Positions 16,136 through 23,676 of a stretch of DNA of 64,000 nucleotides are shown piece after piece. Position 1 is the stretch's first letter, and each line of letters starts with the position of its first letter. The notes beneath the pieces were generated by a model. That model was not told where the DNA came from. It made no database searches and was given only the letters and a program-made list of their open reading frames with translations. The DNA is taken from positions 496,001-560,000 of the forward strand of contig CANQDE010000001.1 of the NCBI GenBank assembly GCA_947591475.1, written 5' to 3'. The translations under genes were made by a program, and so were the position numbers. This DNA is from an uncultured Alistipes sp. Its GTDB lineage: Bacteria > Bacteroidota > Bacteroidia > Bacteroidales > Rikenellaceae.

Positions 16136-16703
16136 CTACGGAGCAAGCAGCCGTTTGCCGTATTTTATGGCAAAGCCGACGGCATGCATCGTGCCGCTGT
16201 GCACGGAGCACTGTGCAACGACCACCGTTTCGGCAAGTGCCGCCTGCAAACGGGTGCGCGCGACCAGCCGGGTCGGGTTGGCCTTGGTGCCGGGCGGCTG
16301 TTCGGAAAGAACCAACCCGCCCGTGCGCAGAATAGCTTCCTGCAAGGGGGCGTTCTCTTTGGGGTACACGCGATCCAGCCCTGTCGCGACAATGGCTATC
16401 GTGCGGCCGCCCGCCTCGATGCATCCGCGATGCGCCGCGGTATCGCATCCTGCCGCTAACCCGCTCACCACGACGCAGCCCGTTTCCGCGCACCGCTGCC
16501 CAAGGCGGTAGGCGGTTTCGTATCCGTTGGAATCGGCTTTGCGGCCTCCTATTACGGCTATTTTGTGGGGGGGGGAAGCCCAGCAATTCGACGCATCCCC
16601 GCGCGTAGAGATGCAGCGGCATCGTCTCTCCAAGGCTGCGAAATTCGGCCGGATAGCAGGCATCCTCCGGCGTCAGTGCGAAGAGTTCCATTTCGTTCAT
16701 CAT
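16136..16703 (-). pseudogene. DprA/Smf-like SLOG protein, frame broken at a C9 tract
   Basis: The N-terminal frame (MMNEMELFALTPEDACYPAE, to ELLGF) and the Rossmann/SLOG frame (KIAVIGGRKADSNGYE, VVVSGLAAGCDTAAHRG, GLDRVYPKENAPLQEAI, SEQPPGTKANP) lie in different frames. They meet at a run of nine G on the plus strand (16567-16575). A run of eight would join them into a protein of about 187 residues. Full-length DprA (about 360 residues) loads RecA on ssDNA. This short form lacks the winged-helix end. The result is either a dead gene, a sequencing indel, or a phase-variable switch. Confidence 0.75.
16567..16575 (+). repeat. Homopolymer G9 tract inside the DprA-like gene
   Basis: Nine consecutive G on the plus strand (C9 in the gene) sit at the codon positions where the DprA-like frame breaks. 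Such tracts slip during replication. Loss of one base would restore the reading frame. Confidence 0.9.
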
Positions 16704-16707
16704 GCGG

Positions 16708-16741
16708 CAAAGATAGCGGCTGCCTCTGCCATTATGCGGCA
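16708..16741 (-). promoter_or_regulatory. Promoter of the DprA-like gene with a TGCC-N7-GGCA palindrome
   Basis: The -7 box TATCTTTG (16708-16715) lies 4 bp upstream of the ATG. Exactly 11 bp further upstream is the palindrome TGCCGCATAATGGCA (16727-16741), in the -33 position. The same palindrome at the same spacing occurs before the genes at 17045 and 17913. Confidence 0.6.
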
Positions 16742-16967
16742 CCCGAAAAAACTATTTACTTTTGCACCGAATCGGGTTGTTGAAGGGTTTTGCATCGCTG
16801 TTGATTGCGCCGCTCGCGGCCACAGGCCGCGTTTGCAGACTGGCCCCACCACATCCCCGCCAAGACGGGGGCTTCGGCCGGAATCCGCAACGTGGTACGG
16901 CGTTGGATTGCCGGCGGGATCAATCCGTATCCAATCGCCAAAAATTTTTCGTATTTTCGCAACACTC
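16742..16967. other. Intergenic region between the DprA-like promoter and the Trp-repeat gene promoter
   Basis: No convincing gene is seen. A TACTTTTG box on the plus strand (16757-16764) could drive a short transcript. GC-rich hairpins follow, such as GCGGCC/GGCCGC near 16814-16833 and CCCCG/CGGGG near 16856-16871. A small RNA or an extended leader is possible but unsupported. Confidence 0.35.
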
Positions 16968-17001
16968 TGCCGCCTTTTGGCAGTTTCTCCTGTCATCTTT
17001 G
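16968..17001 (+). promoter_or_regulatory. Promoter of the Trp-repeat gene with a TGCC-N7-GGCA palindrome
   Basis: The palindrome TGCCGCCTTTTGGCA (16968-16982) is followed, after 11 bp, by the -7-like box CATCTTTG (16994-17001). The layout matches the promoters at 16708-16741 and 17857-17890. A six-codon frame (MKLKKV) starts at 17006, close to the expected transcript start. Confidence 0.6.
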
Positions 17002-17044
17002 CATCATGAAACTAAAAAAAGTATAACTTGTTAAAAGCGATGTA

Positions 17045-17578
17045 ATGATGGCAACGAAAAACTGGGACGACGATTTCATGTCGCAGCTGCTCGACGAGCT
17101 GGCCTGGAAAGAGCTCTCGCAGGATTTCAAATGGAACGAGATGCTCCTCGAAAAGTACGGGGACAAAGTGGACTGGCACGGGGTGTCGGGGAATGCGGAG
17201 ATGCTTTGGACGGTCCCGATGCTCGAGAAATTCAAGAGCCGAATCGATTGGCGTGAGCTCTCCGCCTCTTCTCATCAGTGCATATTCACGGCCGACGTGC
17301 TCGCCCGATTCGAGAAGTACTGGGATTGGCAGGAGCTCTCCGACAACTCGAGCCTCGAGCTGACCTGCGAACTGCTCGACCGTTTTATCGACCGTTGGGA
17401 TTGGCATAAAATCATAGACCGCAACGACTACGGGATCGGCCAACTCTTCGACGAGGAGTTCCTCGAACGATACAAAGCGTATATCCCCGCATCGGAGCTG
17501 TCGCACTCGCGGCTGTGGGACGAGATTGTCGAGAAACGCGAGATGCAGCTTGCCAATCAAATTGCCGCTGCGGTATGA
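17045..17578 (+). CDS. Repeat protein with Trp-rich 25-27-residue units, function unknown
   Basis: The 177-residue protein has no signal peptide and consists of about six imperfect repeats of 25-27 residues. The pattern is roughly DW-x-x-LS-x-N-x-x-L followed by a helix ending in LL-x-x-F. Examples are KVDWHGVSGNAEML, RIDWRELSASSHQCI, YWDWQELSDNSSLEL and RWDWHKIIDRNDYGI. The regular spacing of DW suggests a helical solenoid used for protein contacts. The ATGATG start allows 17045 or 17048. It is acidic and cytosolic. It overlaps the next small membrane frame by ATGA and shares its promoter palindrome with two neighbours. No family function was recognised. Confidence 0.8.
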   Translation: MMATKNWDDDFMSQLLDELAWKELSQDFKWNEMLLEKYGDKVDWHGVSGNAEMLWTVPMLEKFKSRIDWRELSASSHQCIFTADVLARFEKYWDWQELSDNSSLELTCELLDRFIDRWDWHKIIDRNDYGIGQLFDEEFLERYKAYIPASELSHSRLWDEIVEKREMQLANQIAAAV

Positions 17579-17679
17579 AACGGACGACCCGCAGAAATCT
17601 GCTGATCGCGCTGGCGGTTATCGCGCTGGCGTTACTGATGCACCTTTGCGCATCGCCCGACCGGTGGATTAGCATCTGA
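17575..17679 (+). CDS. 34-residue single-span membrane peptide
   Basis: A short frame overlaps the stop of the Trp-repeat gene (ATGA) and encodes a basic N-terminus (MKRTTRRN), one hydrophobic helix (LLIALAVIALALLMHL) and a short tail (CASPDRWISI). The overlap and the positive-inside layout suggest a real translationally coupled peptide. Its role is unknown. It could be an anchor or partner for the repeat protein, or a toxin-like peptide. It is too short for homology-based calls. Confidence 0.45.
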   Translation: MKRTTRRNLLIALAVIALALLMHLCASPDRWISI

Positions 17680-17687
17680 ACAGGGAG

Positions 17688-17717
17688 GGACAGACTGTTG
17701 CGACAGACAGTCTGTTC
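17688..17717 (+). terminator. Hairpin after the Trp-repeat transcript
   Basis: ACAGACTGT (17690-17698) pairs with ACAGTCTGT (17707-17715) over a short loop, just after the 34-residue frame. No strong T-run follows, so this may be a processing or Rho-assisted end. Confidence 0.45.
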
Positions 17718-17856
17718 CGCCTGTTTGCCGGAACCCCATGCTGCGATGCAAAGATCGAATAGAAACGGCCTTATCGGGATTAGCGAGGAGCGTCGTTTTT
17801 TGCAATCCGCAAAAATTCGCTCTTTCGGAAAATATTCGATCATTCTTTCGGGACTC

Positions 17857-17890
17857 TGCCGCTTTTTGGCACTCCTATTTGTTATCTTTG
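17857..17890 (+). promoter_or_regulatory. Promoter of the WYL-type regulator with a TGCC-N7-GGCA palindrome
   Basis: The palindrome TGCCGCTTTTTGGCA (17857-17871) is followed, after 11 bp, by the -7 box TATCTTTG (17883-17890). Of the 39 bp from ACTCTGCC to the end of the -7 box, the first 19 match the Trp-repeat gene promoter at 18 positions. Confidence 0.65.
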
Positions 17891-17912
17891 CGGAAATTAA
17901 CACAGACAGATT

Positions 17913-18233
17913 ATGGCAGCCAACCTTTTCAACCGTTACATTTGGCTGGTAGACAATATCTACCGCGCAGGCAGCCGGGGCATCACGCTCGACGAAATCA
18001 ACCGCCGCTGGGAGCGTTCGCAGTACAACGACGACCGCTCCGCCTATCCCGAGCGCACGTTCCACCGCCACAAAAACGCCATCAAGGAGATGTTCGATAT
18101 CGACATTGTCTGCGACAAGCGCACGAAGGCCTATATGATCGAGAATGCCGACGACATCGAGCGCGGCGGCGTTCGTTCGTGGCTGTTGAACACTTTCGCG
18201 ATGAACAACCTCATTAACACTACGGGTGTGTAA
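17913..18233 (+). CDS. Truncated WYL-family transcriptional regulator (HTH part only)
   Basis: The 106 residues match the N-terminal half of Bacteroidota WYL-domain regulators: NLFNRYIWLVDNIYRAG, EINRRWERSQ, RTFHRHKNAIKEMFDIDI and RGGVRSWLLNTFAMNNLIN. In intact members the frame continues into a WYL ligand-sensing domain and a WCX tail, for a total near 300 residues. Here it ends three residues after NNLIN, and no WYL sequence follows in any frame before the next pseudogene. The DNA-binding part is intact, so a dominant repressor form is conceivable. Its promoter carries the shared palindrome, suggesting autoregulation. Confidence 0.8.
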   Translation: MAANLFNRYIWLVDNIYRAGSRGITLDEINRRWERSQYNDDRSAYPERTFHRHKNAIKEMFDIDIVCDKRTKAYMIENADDIERGGVRSWLLNTFAMNNLINTTGV

Positions 18234-18315
18234 CTAAAAAAGAAAAATTCGCCGGAACATATTGATACATAACAGAAAGAAGCGGAAGGTTCGGTTTCCG
18301 TTTTCCGCTCTTAAC

Positions 18316-18354
18316 AACAAGGCTGATAATCAAATGATTATCAGCCTTGTTTTG
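18316..18354 (+). terminator. Strong terminator after the truncated regulator
   Basis: A 17-bp inverted repeat (18316-18332 with 18335-18351) built around GGCTGATAATCA runs directly into TTTTG. The extended symmetry would work on both strands, so it may also end transcription from the minus-strand pseudogene side. Confidence 0.85.
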
Positions 18355-18391
18355 CCGTCGAAACATATTCGATTTCATATCGAGCATATTA

Positions 18392-18960
18392 CAGACACAT
18401 TTCGAATATCTTGTCGATGTCTTTCTGACCCAACGGTTTGAATCCGGGTAAGATGCCGCCGCCACAAGCCCTGCGGGCCATCACAGGAAAATCTTCGGCC
18501 GCGATGCCCACCTCCGTAAACGTCCGTTTCAGCTGCAAGGTGTCGAACAGAAACTCCGGAAGCCGTTCGATGCTCTCGCGCGCAATCGCCATCGGTTCCT
18601 TGTCGGCGCTGATACCGAACACGTTCACACCGAACTGCACTTACTTGGAAACCGTGCGCTCGTCCACACAGTATTCCATCCAGCGGGGCGTCAGGACACC
18701 AAGTCCCAGCCCGTGCGTAATGTCGTAAATAGCCGAAAGCTCGTGTTCCATCGGAGGCAGCTCCACGCCTGCCGCTTGCCGCCGTTCACGAAGCCGTTGA
18801 TGGCTTACGAAGAAGTCCACATCAAATTGGCGCGCGCTTCGTAGTTTTCGGGCTCTTTCATCGCGATCGGAGCATATCTGATGATCGTCTTCATCATGCC
18901 CTCCATGAAACAATCGAGCATGTAGAGATCGGGCTCCATATTGAAATAGACCTCGATGAT
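18392..18960 (-). pseudogene. Iron-containing alcohol dehydrogenase, multiply broken
   Basis: Segments of an Fe-dependent alcohol dehydrogenase (BdhA/YqhD type) appear in shifting frames. An N-side part reads IIEVYFNMEPDLYMLDCF, then EGMMKTIIRYAPIAM, then PENYEARANLMW. A metal-site part follows with MEHELSAIYDITHGLGLGV and LTPRWMEY. The C-terminal part reads FGVNVFGI and AEDFPVMARRA, ending near LGQKDIDKIFEM. A stop (near 18641) separates the last two, and the N-terminal Rossmann domain is missing. The gene is dead. It follows the truncated WYL gene, so both ends of this boundary are damaged. Confidence 0.85.
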
Positions 18961-19048
18961 GTGCCGCACTGAACCGGATTACGGATCGGATAACCCCGAT
19001 TCCGGTTTGCGTCCGTATCGAACGCTCCGTGCGCGACACGATCGACCG

Positions 19049-20167
19049 CTACTTTTTATCGCGGTTGAAATAGAGTTCCAACAGCTCCCTGGCAGCGACG
19101 AACGAGGAGAGACGGTTATTCAACACCCGCTGTTCGTACTCGCCGATGCGTTCGTCGATGACCGGCGAGCGATAAAACGAATTGCGCAGGGCTTCGTTGA
19201 TGCTTTCGTACATCCAGTATTTGTTTTGCCGGTTGCGGTTGATCTGGAAATAGCCGTTCTTTTCCGTATGTTCCAAATAGGACTCCACGCCTTTCCATAC
19301 CTCTTCCAGACCGGCCCGCGTTACCGACGAGGCCGTATATACGCAAGGATGCCATCCCGATTCGGGAACGGGGAAAAGCCGCAAGGCGCTTTGGAATTGT
19401 GTGCGGGCCAGTTCCGCCTTATGGATATTTTCGCCGTCGGCCTTGGTGATGACCATCAGATCGGCCATCTCCATAATGCCCCGTTTGATGCCCTGCAACT
19501 CATCGCCCGCACCGGAAATCTGCAGCAGCATGAACAAGTCGACCATCGAATGCACCGCCGTTTCGGACTGTCCGACCCCCACCGTTTCGATGAAGATGAC
19601 GTCGAATCCGGCCGCTTCGCACAGCACGACCGTTTCGCGGGTCTTGCGCGCTACGCCTCCCAACGAACCGGCCGAAGGGGAGGGGCGGATGAATACGTCG
19701 GGATTGTGGCAGATGCTCTCCATGCGGGTCTTGTCGCCGAGAATCGAGCCGCCGCTGCGTTCCGAAGAGGGGTCGATCGCCAGCACGGCCAATTTGTGAT
19801 GCAATGAGGTAACCATACCGCCGATCGCCTCGATAAAGGTCGATTTGCCGGCGCCCGGCACGCCCGTTATCCCGATGCGGATGGATTTGCCGGCATGAGG
19901 CAGGCACCGTTCGATGATCTCCTGCGCCTTGGCGTAATGTTCGGGGTTGTTCGATTCGATGAGCGTAATGGCCTGCGACAGGACGGGAACGTTGCCGGAA
20001 AGGATGCCCGCGACATAATCGTCAACGGAGAGTTCCCGTTTCTTGCGGCGCGTAAAATAAGGGTTCACGATCGGCTGGTCTTCGACGCCTTCCGCAACAT
20101 TCAACGCCGTATCGTGATGAATATCGGCGTACTCTTTTTCGTAATGAGCTATTTTCGAGAAATTCAT
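19049..20167 (-). CDS. meaB: Methylmalonyl-CoA mutase-associated GTPase MeaB (ArgK-type)
   Basis: G3E-family GTPase that guards methylmalonyl-CoA mutase and gates its adenosylcobalamin loading. It has 372 residues. Visible motifs are the Walker A GVPGAGKST at 102-110, AIDPSSERSGGSILGDKTRM, the switch region IFIETVGVGQSE and the base-specificity motif ITKADGEN. The ATG at 20167 (MNFSKIAHYEKEYADIHHDT) is preferred over an upstream in-frame start at 20266 that would overlap the next gene. It lies close to mce and the mmd genes, which fits the succinate-to-propionate pathway. The mutase itself is not in this window. Confidence 0.94.
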   Translation of the reverse strand: MNFSKIAHYEKEYADIHHDTALNVAEGVEDQPIVNPYFTRRKKRELSVDDYVAGILSGNVPVLSQAITLIESNNPEHYAKAQEIIERCLPHAGKSIRIGITGVPGAGKSTFIEAIGGMVTSLHHKLAVLAIDPSSERSGGSILGDKTRMESICHNPDVFIRPSPSAGSLGGVARKTRETVVLCEAAGFDVIFIETVGVGQSETAVHSMVDLFMLLQISGAGDELQGIKRGIMEMADLMVITKADGENIHKAELARTQFQSALRLFPVPESGWHPCVYTASSVTRAGLEEVWKGVESYLEHTEKNGYFQINRNRQNKYWMYESINEALRNSFYRSPVIDERIGEYEQRVLNNRLSSFVAARELLELYFNRDKK

Positions 20168-20211
20168 GGCGTATATGTCAAACGGCGGGCGAGGCCGCCT
20201 TTCGAAGATTC

Positions 20212-20679
20212 CTATTGTGCGGTCGCGACGATTTTTTCGGTCAGCCGGAGCGGATTGCCCTGCCACAACACCCGATTCCGGGCATCGATCAGCAGGCCGA
20301 AAGGAACATACTCCACCCCGAGACTTTTGAAGATTTTTCCGCCCGCATCGAACGCGACAGCCATTCGCGGCGAAAGATAGGGAGCCATGAGCGGAGCGAT
20401 TTTCGCTTCGTCATCGCGGGTAACGACGATCACCCGCAGGCGGTTGTCCGCTCTTTCCGTCAAGCGATGCAAGTGCTCGAGCGTTTGTCCGCAAACGGGA
20501 TTCGATACGGTGAAAAAGGTCAGAACGGTCAACGGAGCCGACGCAGGACGAATCCCGTCGAGCCAAGCCTCCGCCTGAATTACGGGAACTTTCTGACCCA
20601 ATGCGGCGTTTTGCGCCCGCAGCGGGAAAAGCGAGATCGCCCACACGAAGAGCAGCAAAAAAAATCCCTGTTTTTTCAT
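20212..20679 (-). CDS. Exported thioredoxin-like protein with a single cysteine
   Basis: Secreted TlpA/AhpC-like protein of 155 residues with a signal peptide (ending FPLRAQ). The thioredoxin fold is seen in LTVLTFFTVSNPVCGQTLEHL, and the cis-Pro loop in GVEYVPFG. The usual CxxC is changed to NPVC (Asn60, Cys63), and the protein has no other Cys. It therefore cannot perform classical dithiol exchange. It could act as a mono-thiol enzyme, a peroxidase-like protein or a binding protein. It lies upstream of meaB on the same strand with a 44-bp gap and may be co-transcribed. Function is uncertain. Confidence 0.8.
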   Translation of the reverse strand: MKKQGFFLLLFVWAISLFPLRAQNAALGQKVPVIQAEAWLDGIRPASAPLTVLTFFTVSNPVCGQTLEHLHRLTERADNRLRVIVVTRDDEAKIAPLMAPYLSPRMAVAFDAGGKIFKSLGVEYVPFGLLIDARNRVLWQGNPLRLTEKIVATAQ

Positions 20680-20700
20680 AACTCTGCATCTTTTCTTTGG

Positions 20701-20708
20701 CGAAGTTA
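20701..20708 (-). promoter_or_regulatory. -7 box of the thioredoxin-like/meaB promoter
   Basis: TAACTTCG on the minus strand is a one-mismatch TAnnTTTG element 22 bp upstream of the thioredoxin-like start. It is divergent from the mce promoter. Confidence 0.45.
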
Positions 20709-20782
20709 CGAATTTTTTGTCTAATTTGGCAACGGACGAATTTTTTCGACCGAGAACGCTTGGGGATTCCCGAAGATTGATT

Positions 20783-20790
20783 TATCTTTG
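20783..20790 (+). promoter_or_regulatory. -7 box of the mce-mmd operon promoter
   Basis: TATCTTTG matches the -7 consensus and lies 60 bp upstream of the mce ATG. No other promoter-like box is seen before mmdA, so this one probably drives the five-gene operon. Confidence 0.6.
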
Positions 20791-20850
20791 TGTGCTCCGA
20801 AAAGGGGCGATATTGCAACGAAAAAATCACACCAATCATCTTTTCAAACC

Positions 20851-21261
20851 ATGAAAGTATCTCATATCGAACATCTCGGCATCGCCGTGAACAGTCTCGA
20901 CGAAGCAATCCCCTATTGGGAAAACGTACTCGGACTGAAATGTTACGCCATCGAAGAGGTCGCCGACCAGAAAGTCCGTACGGCTTTCTTCCTGCTGGGG
21001 CAGACTAAAATCGAATTGCTCGAACCTACCTCCGAGGATTCGACGATCGCCAAATACATCGAGAAGCGCGGCGTGGGCATCCACCACATGGCGCTAGCCT
21101 GCGAAAACATCGAGGAGCAGCTGGCCGATGCCGAAGCCAAGGGAATCCGTCTGATCGACGCTACGCCGCGCAAGGGCGCCGAAGGCATGACCATCGCTTT
21201 CCTGCATCCCAAATCGACCCAGGGCATTCTGACGGAACTTTGCGAAAACAAGAACAAATAA
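20851..21261 (+). CDS. mce: Methylmalonyl-CoA epimerase
   Basis: Interconverts (R)- and (S)-methylmalonyl-CoA between the mutase and the decarboxylase in propionate formation. It is a 136-residue vicinal-oxygen-chelate protein. Metal ligands are visible as His8 in IEHLGIAV, the His in GVGIHHMALAC and the Glu near the end in ILTELCE. The ATG at 20851 fits the family N-terminus, while an upstream in-frame start would add a non-conserved segment. It is the first gene of the mmd operon, 9 bp before mmdA. Confidence 0.95.
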   Translation: MKVSHIEHLGIAVNSLDEAIPYWENVLGLKCYAIEEVADQKVRTAFFLLGQTKIELLEPTSEDSTIAKYIEKRGVGIHHMALACENIEEQLADAEAKGIRLIDATPRKGAEGMTIAFLHPKSTQGILTELCENKNK

Positions 21262-21270
21262 TCCGAAGCT

Positions 21271-22836
21271 ATGAGCGAGATTCAGCATAAAATCAATCAA
21301 CTGATCGAAAACCGCGAGACCGCCCGGCTCGGCGGCGGACAGAAGGCGATCGACAAACAGCACGAAAGAGGCAAATACACGGCCCGCGAACGCATCCAGA
21401 TGCTGCTCGACGAAGGCAGCTTCGAAGAGTTCGACATGTTCGTTACGCATCGCTGCTACGACTTCGGCATGGAGAAGAAACATACGTTCGGCGACGGCGT
21501 CGTAACCGGTTACGGTACGATCGACGGCCGTCTGGTCTATGTTTTCGCACAGGATTTCACGGTCTCGGCCGGTTCGCTTTCGCTGTCGATGTCGGACAAA
21601 ATCTGCAAGGTCATGGATATGGCCCTGCGCAACGGTGCGCCCTGCATCGGCATGAACGATTCGGGCGGCGCCCGTATTCAGGAAGGGGTCAACGCATTGG
21701 CCGGTTATGCGAATATCTTCCAACGGAACGTGATGTCGTCGGGCGTCATTCCGCAGATTTCGGCCATCTTCGGCCCGTGTGCGGGCGGTGCGGTCTATTC
21801 GCCGGCCTTGACCGACTTCATCATCATGAAGAAAGAGACCTCGAACATGTTCCTGACCGGCCCAAAGGTCGTGAAAACCGTAACGGGCGAAGACGTAACG
21901 CAGGAACAGTTGGGCGGTGCACGCATGCACACGACCAAATCGGGCGTAGCCCAGTTCGCCGTCGATACCGAGGAAGAAGGCATCGCGCTGATCCGCAAGT
22001 TGCTCTCCTACATGCCGCAGAACAACATGGAGGATGCGCCGTTGGCCGTCTGCACGGATAAAATCACCCGTTTGGAGGATTCGCTCAACGAAATCATTCC
22101 GGACAACGACAACAAGCCGTACGACATGGCCGAAGTCATCCGCGCAATCGTCGACAACGGCGAATATCTCGAATCGGCAGCCGGTTTCGCCAAGAACATC
22201 ATCACCTGCTTCGCCCGTTTCAACGGACAGTCGGTGGGCATCATCGCCAACCAGCCCAAATTCATGGCCGGCGTGCTCGACATCAACGCCAGCCGCAAAG
22301 CCGCCCGCTTCGTGCGGTTCTGCGACGCCTTCAACATTCCGCTCGTTACGTTGGTCGACGTCCCGGGCTTCCTGCCAGGCACGACGCAGGAATACGGCGG
22401 CGTCATCACGCACGGCGCGAAACTGCTTTTCGCCTATTGCGAAGCCACGGTGCCGAAAATCACCGTTACGCTGCGCAAGGCGTACGGCGGTGCCTATATC
22501 GTCATGTCGTCCAAGCATATACGTGGCGACATCAACTACGCTTGGCCGTCGGCCGAAATCGCAGTCATGGGTGCCAGCGGTGCCGTCGAAGTGCTCTATG
22601 GAAAGGATTTGAAGGAGCTGGCCGACAAACCCGAAGAACGTGCCGCGTTCATCGCCGAGAAGGTCAAGGAGTACAACGACAAGTTCTCCAACCCGTACAA
22701 TGCCGCCCGTTACGGCTACATCGACGATGTAATCGAACCGCGCAATACGCGATTCCGCATCATCCGAGCATTGCAGTCTCTGGCGACCAAACGGTTGCAG
22801 AATCCGCCCAAAAAGCACTCGAATATCCCCTTGTAA
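21271..22836 (+). CDS. mmdA: Methylmalonyl-CoA decarboxylase carboxyltransferase subunit
   Basis: Carboxyltransferase (alpha) subunit, which moves CO2 from methylmalonyl-CoA (or propionyl-CoA in the reverse reaction) to biotin on MmdC. The 521 residues contain the two crotonase-like halves of the family: [13 protein letters not shown], the oxyanion GGARIQEGV region, the CoA-binding [13 protein letters not shown], and the second-half [20 protein letters not shown] plus [11 protein letters not shown]. The context with OadG-like, biotin carrier and OadB-type subunits points to the sodium-pumping decarboxylase rather than an ATP-dependent carboxylase, since no biotin carboxylase gene is present. 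Confidence 0.95.
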   Translation: MSEIQHKINQLIENRETARLGGGQKAIDKQHERGKYTARERIQMLLDEGSFEEFDMFVTHRCYDFGMEKKHTFGDGVVTGYGTIDGRLVYVFAQDFTVSAGSLSLSMSDKICKVMDMALRNGAPCIGMNDSGGARIQEGVNALAGYANIFQRNVMSSGVIPQISAIFGPCAGGAVYSPALTDFIIMKKETSNMFLTGPKVVKTVTGEDVTQEQLGGARMHTTKSGVAQFAVDTEEEGIALIRKLLSYMPQNNMEDAPLAVCTDKITRLEDSLNEIIPDNDNKPYDMAEVIRAIVDNGEYLESAAGFAKNIITCFARFNGQSVGIIANQPKFMAGVLDINASRKAARFVRFCDAFNIPLVTLVDVPGFLPGTTQEYGGVITHGAKLLFAYCEATVPKITVTLRKAYGGAYIVMSSKHIRGDINYAWPSAEIAVMGASGAVEVLYGKDLKELADKPEERAAFIAEKVKEYNDKFSNPYNAARYGYIDDVIEPRNTRFRIIRALQSLATKRLQNPPKKHSNIPL

Positions 22837-22847
22837 ACGATTGAGCC

Positions 22848-23198
22848 ATGAAAATGTTATTGGTAACGGACTGGGGATGGTCGGAGATGTTGTGGGTGGC
22901 ACTCATCAGCATTTGCTTGGTATTCATCGTGCTGGCCTTGCTGGTTTTCATCATGAAGTTGTTCGGATTCGTCTTCACGCGCCAACAGGCGACCGCAGCA
23001 AGGACAGCCGCCGCTCCCGTAGTCACGGGACAGCTTCATGAAGAGGAGATTGCAGCCATCGTCGCCGCGCTTGCCCTTTTCAAGGCGGAGATGCACGACC
23101 GTGAATCGGAAGTATTGACCATCCAAAGTATCAAACGCGCCTACTCGCCGTGGAACTCGAAAATCCACGGTCTGACCCGGGTGCCTGACAAAAAATAA
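22848..23198 (+). CDS. OadG-family small subunit of the decarboxylase sodium pump
   Basis: Membrane-anchoring small subunit of 116 residues. One N-terminal transmembrane helix (about residues 13-40) is followed by a linker rich in Ala and Thr and a cytosolic domain (EEEIAAIVAALALFKAEMH, then SIKRAYSPWNSK) typical of OadG/MmdD-like proteins in Bacteroidota. It tethers the carboxyltransferase to the beta subunit. It starts 11 bp after mmdA and ends 14 bp before the biotin carrier gene. The symbol is left open because OadG and MmdD naming varies. Confidence 0.85.
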   Translation: MKMLLVTDWGWSEMLWVALISICLVFIVLALLVFIMKLFGFVFTRQQATAARTAAAPVVTGQLHEEEIAAIVAALALFKAEMHDRESEVLTIQSIKRAYSPWNSKIHGLTRVPDKK

Positions 23199-23212
23199 GC
23201 ATTGCAAACGTC

Positions 23213-23674
23213 ATGAAAAATTACTCGCTGAAAATCAACGGACAAAATTACGACGTGCAGATCGACAACGTGAACGAAAATTCGACTTTGGCTCACGTAT
23301 CGGTCAACGGCACGCCCTATGAGGTGGAAATTGCAGGTGCCGAACGCACCGCAGCAACCAAACCTCAGGTCGCACCCGCTCCCAAAGAGGCCAACAGCGC
23401 CAAAATCACACCCGCAACGGCCGCGCCGTCGCCCCGTATCGCCGCTTCAGCGCCGACATCGGGCACCGTCGTGAAATGCCCGCTCCCGGGTACGGTGCTG
23501 AGCATCAACGTCGCTGTCGGAGACAAGGTCGCACCCGGGCAGAATCTCGTGGTGCTCGAAGCCATGAAGATGGAAAACAATATCGACGCTGACCGTGCCG
23601 GTGTCGTCAAACAGATCTTCGTTCAGCAGGGCGCCACGGTGATGGAGGGAGACAATCTGCTTGTTATCGAATAG
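23213..23674 (+). CDS. mmdC: Biotin carrier subunit of methylmalonyl-CoA decarboxylase
   Basis: Carries the biotin that shuttles CO2 between MmdA and the membrane subunit. It has 153 residues with a short beta-rich N-terminal part, an Ala/Pro/Lys-rich flexible linker (about 45-80), and a C-terminal biotinyl domain. The biotinylated Lys lies in [10 protein letters not shown] (Lys119). It follows the OadG-like gene and sits 2 bp before mmdB. Confidence 0.95.
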   Translation: MKNYSLKINGQNYDVQIDNVNENSTLAHVSVNGTPYEVEIAGAERTAATKPQVAPAPKEANSAKITPATAAPSPRIAASAPTSGTVVKCPLPGTVLSINVAVGDKVAPGQNLVVLEAMKMENNIDADRAGVVKQIFVQQGATVMEGDNLLVIE

Positions 23675-23676
23675 TT

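Noticed and set aside
16762..17034. 90-codon frame in the gap before the Trp-repeat gene
   Set aside because: It runs through the shared promoter palindrome and -7 box, and its composition looks like noncoding GC-rich sequence.
18956..19807. 283-codon plus-strand frame opposite meaB
   Set aside because: Shadow of meaB. The conserved GTPase motifs are on the minus strand.
20168..20266. Longer start for meaB at 20266
   Set aside because: It would overlap the thioredoxin-like gene and add non-conserved basic sequence. The ATG at 20167 fits the family start.
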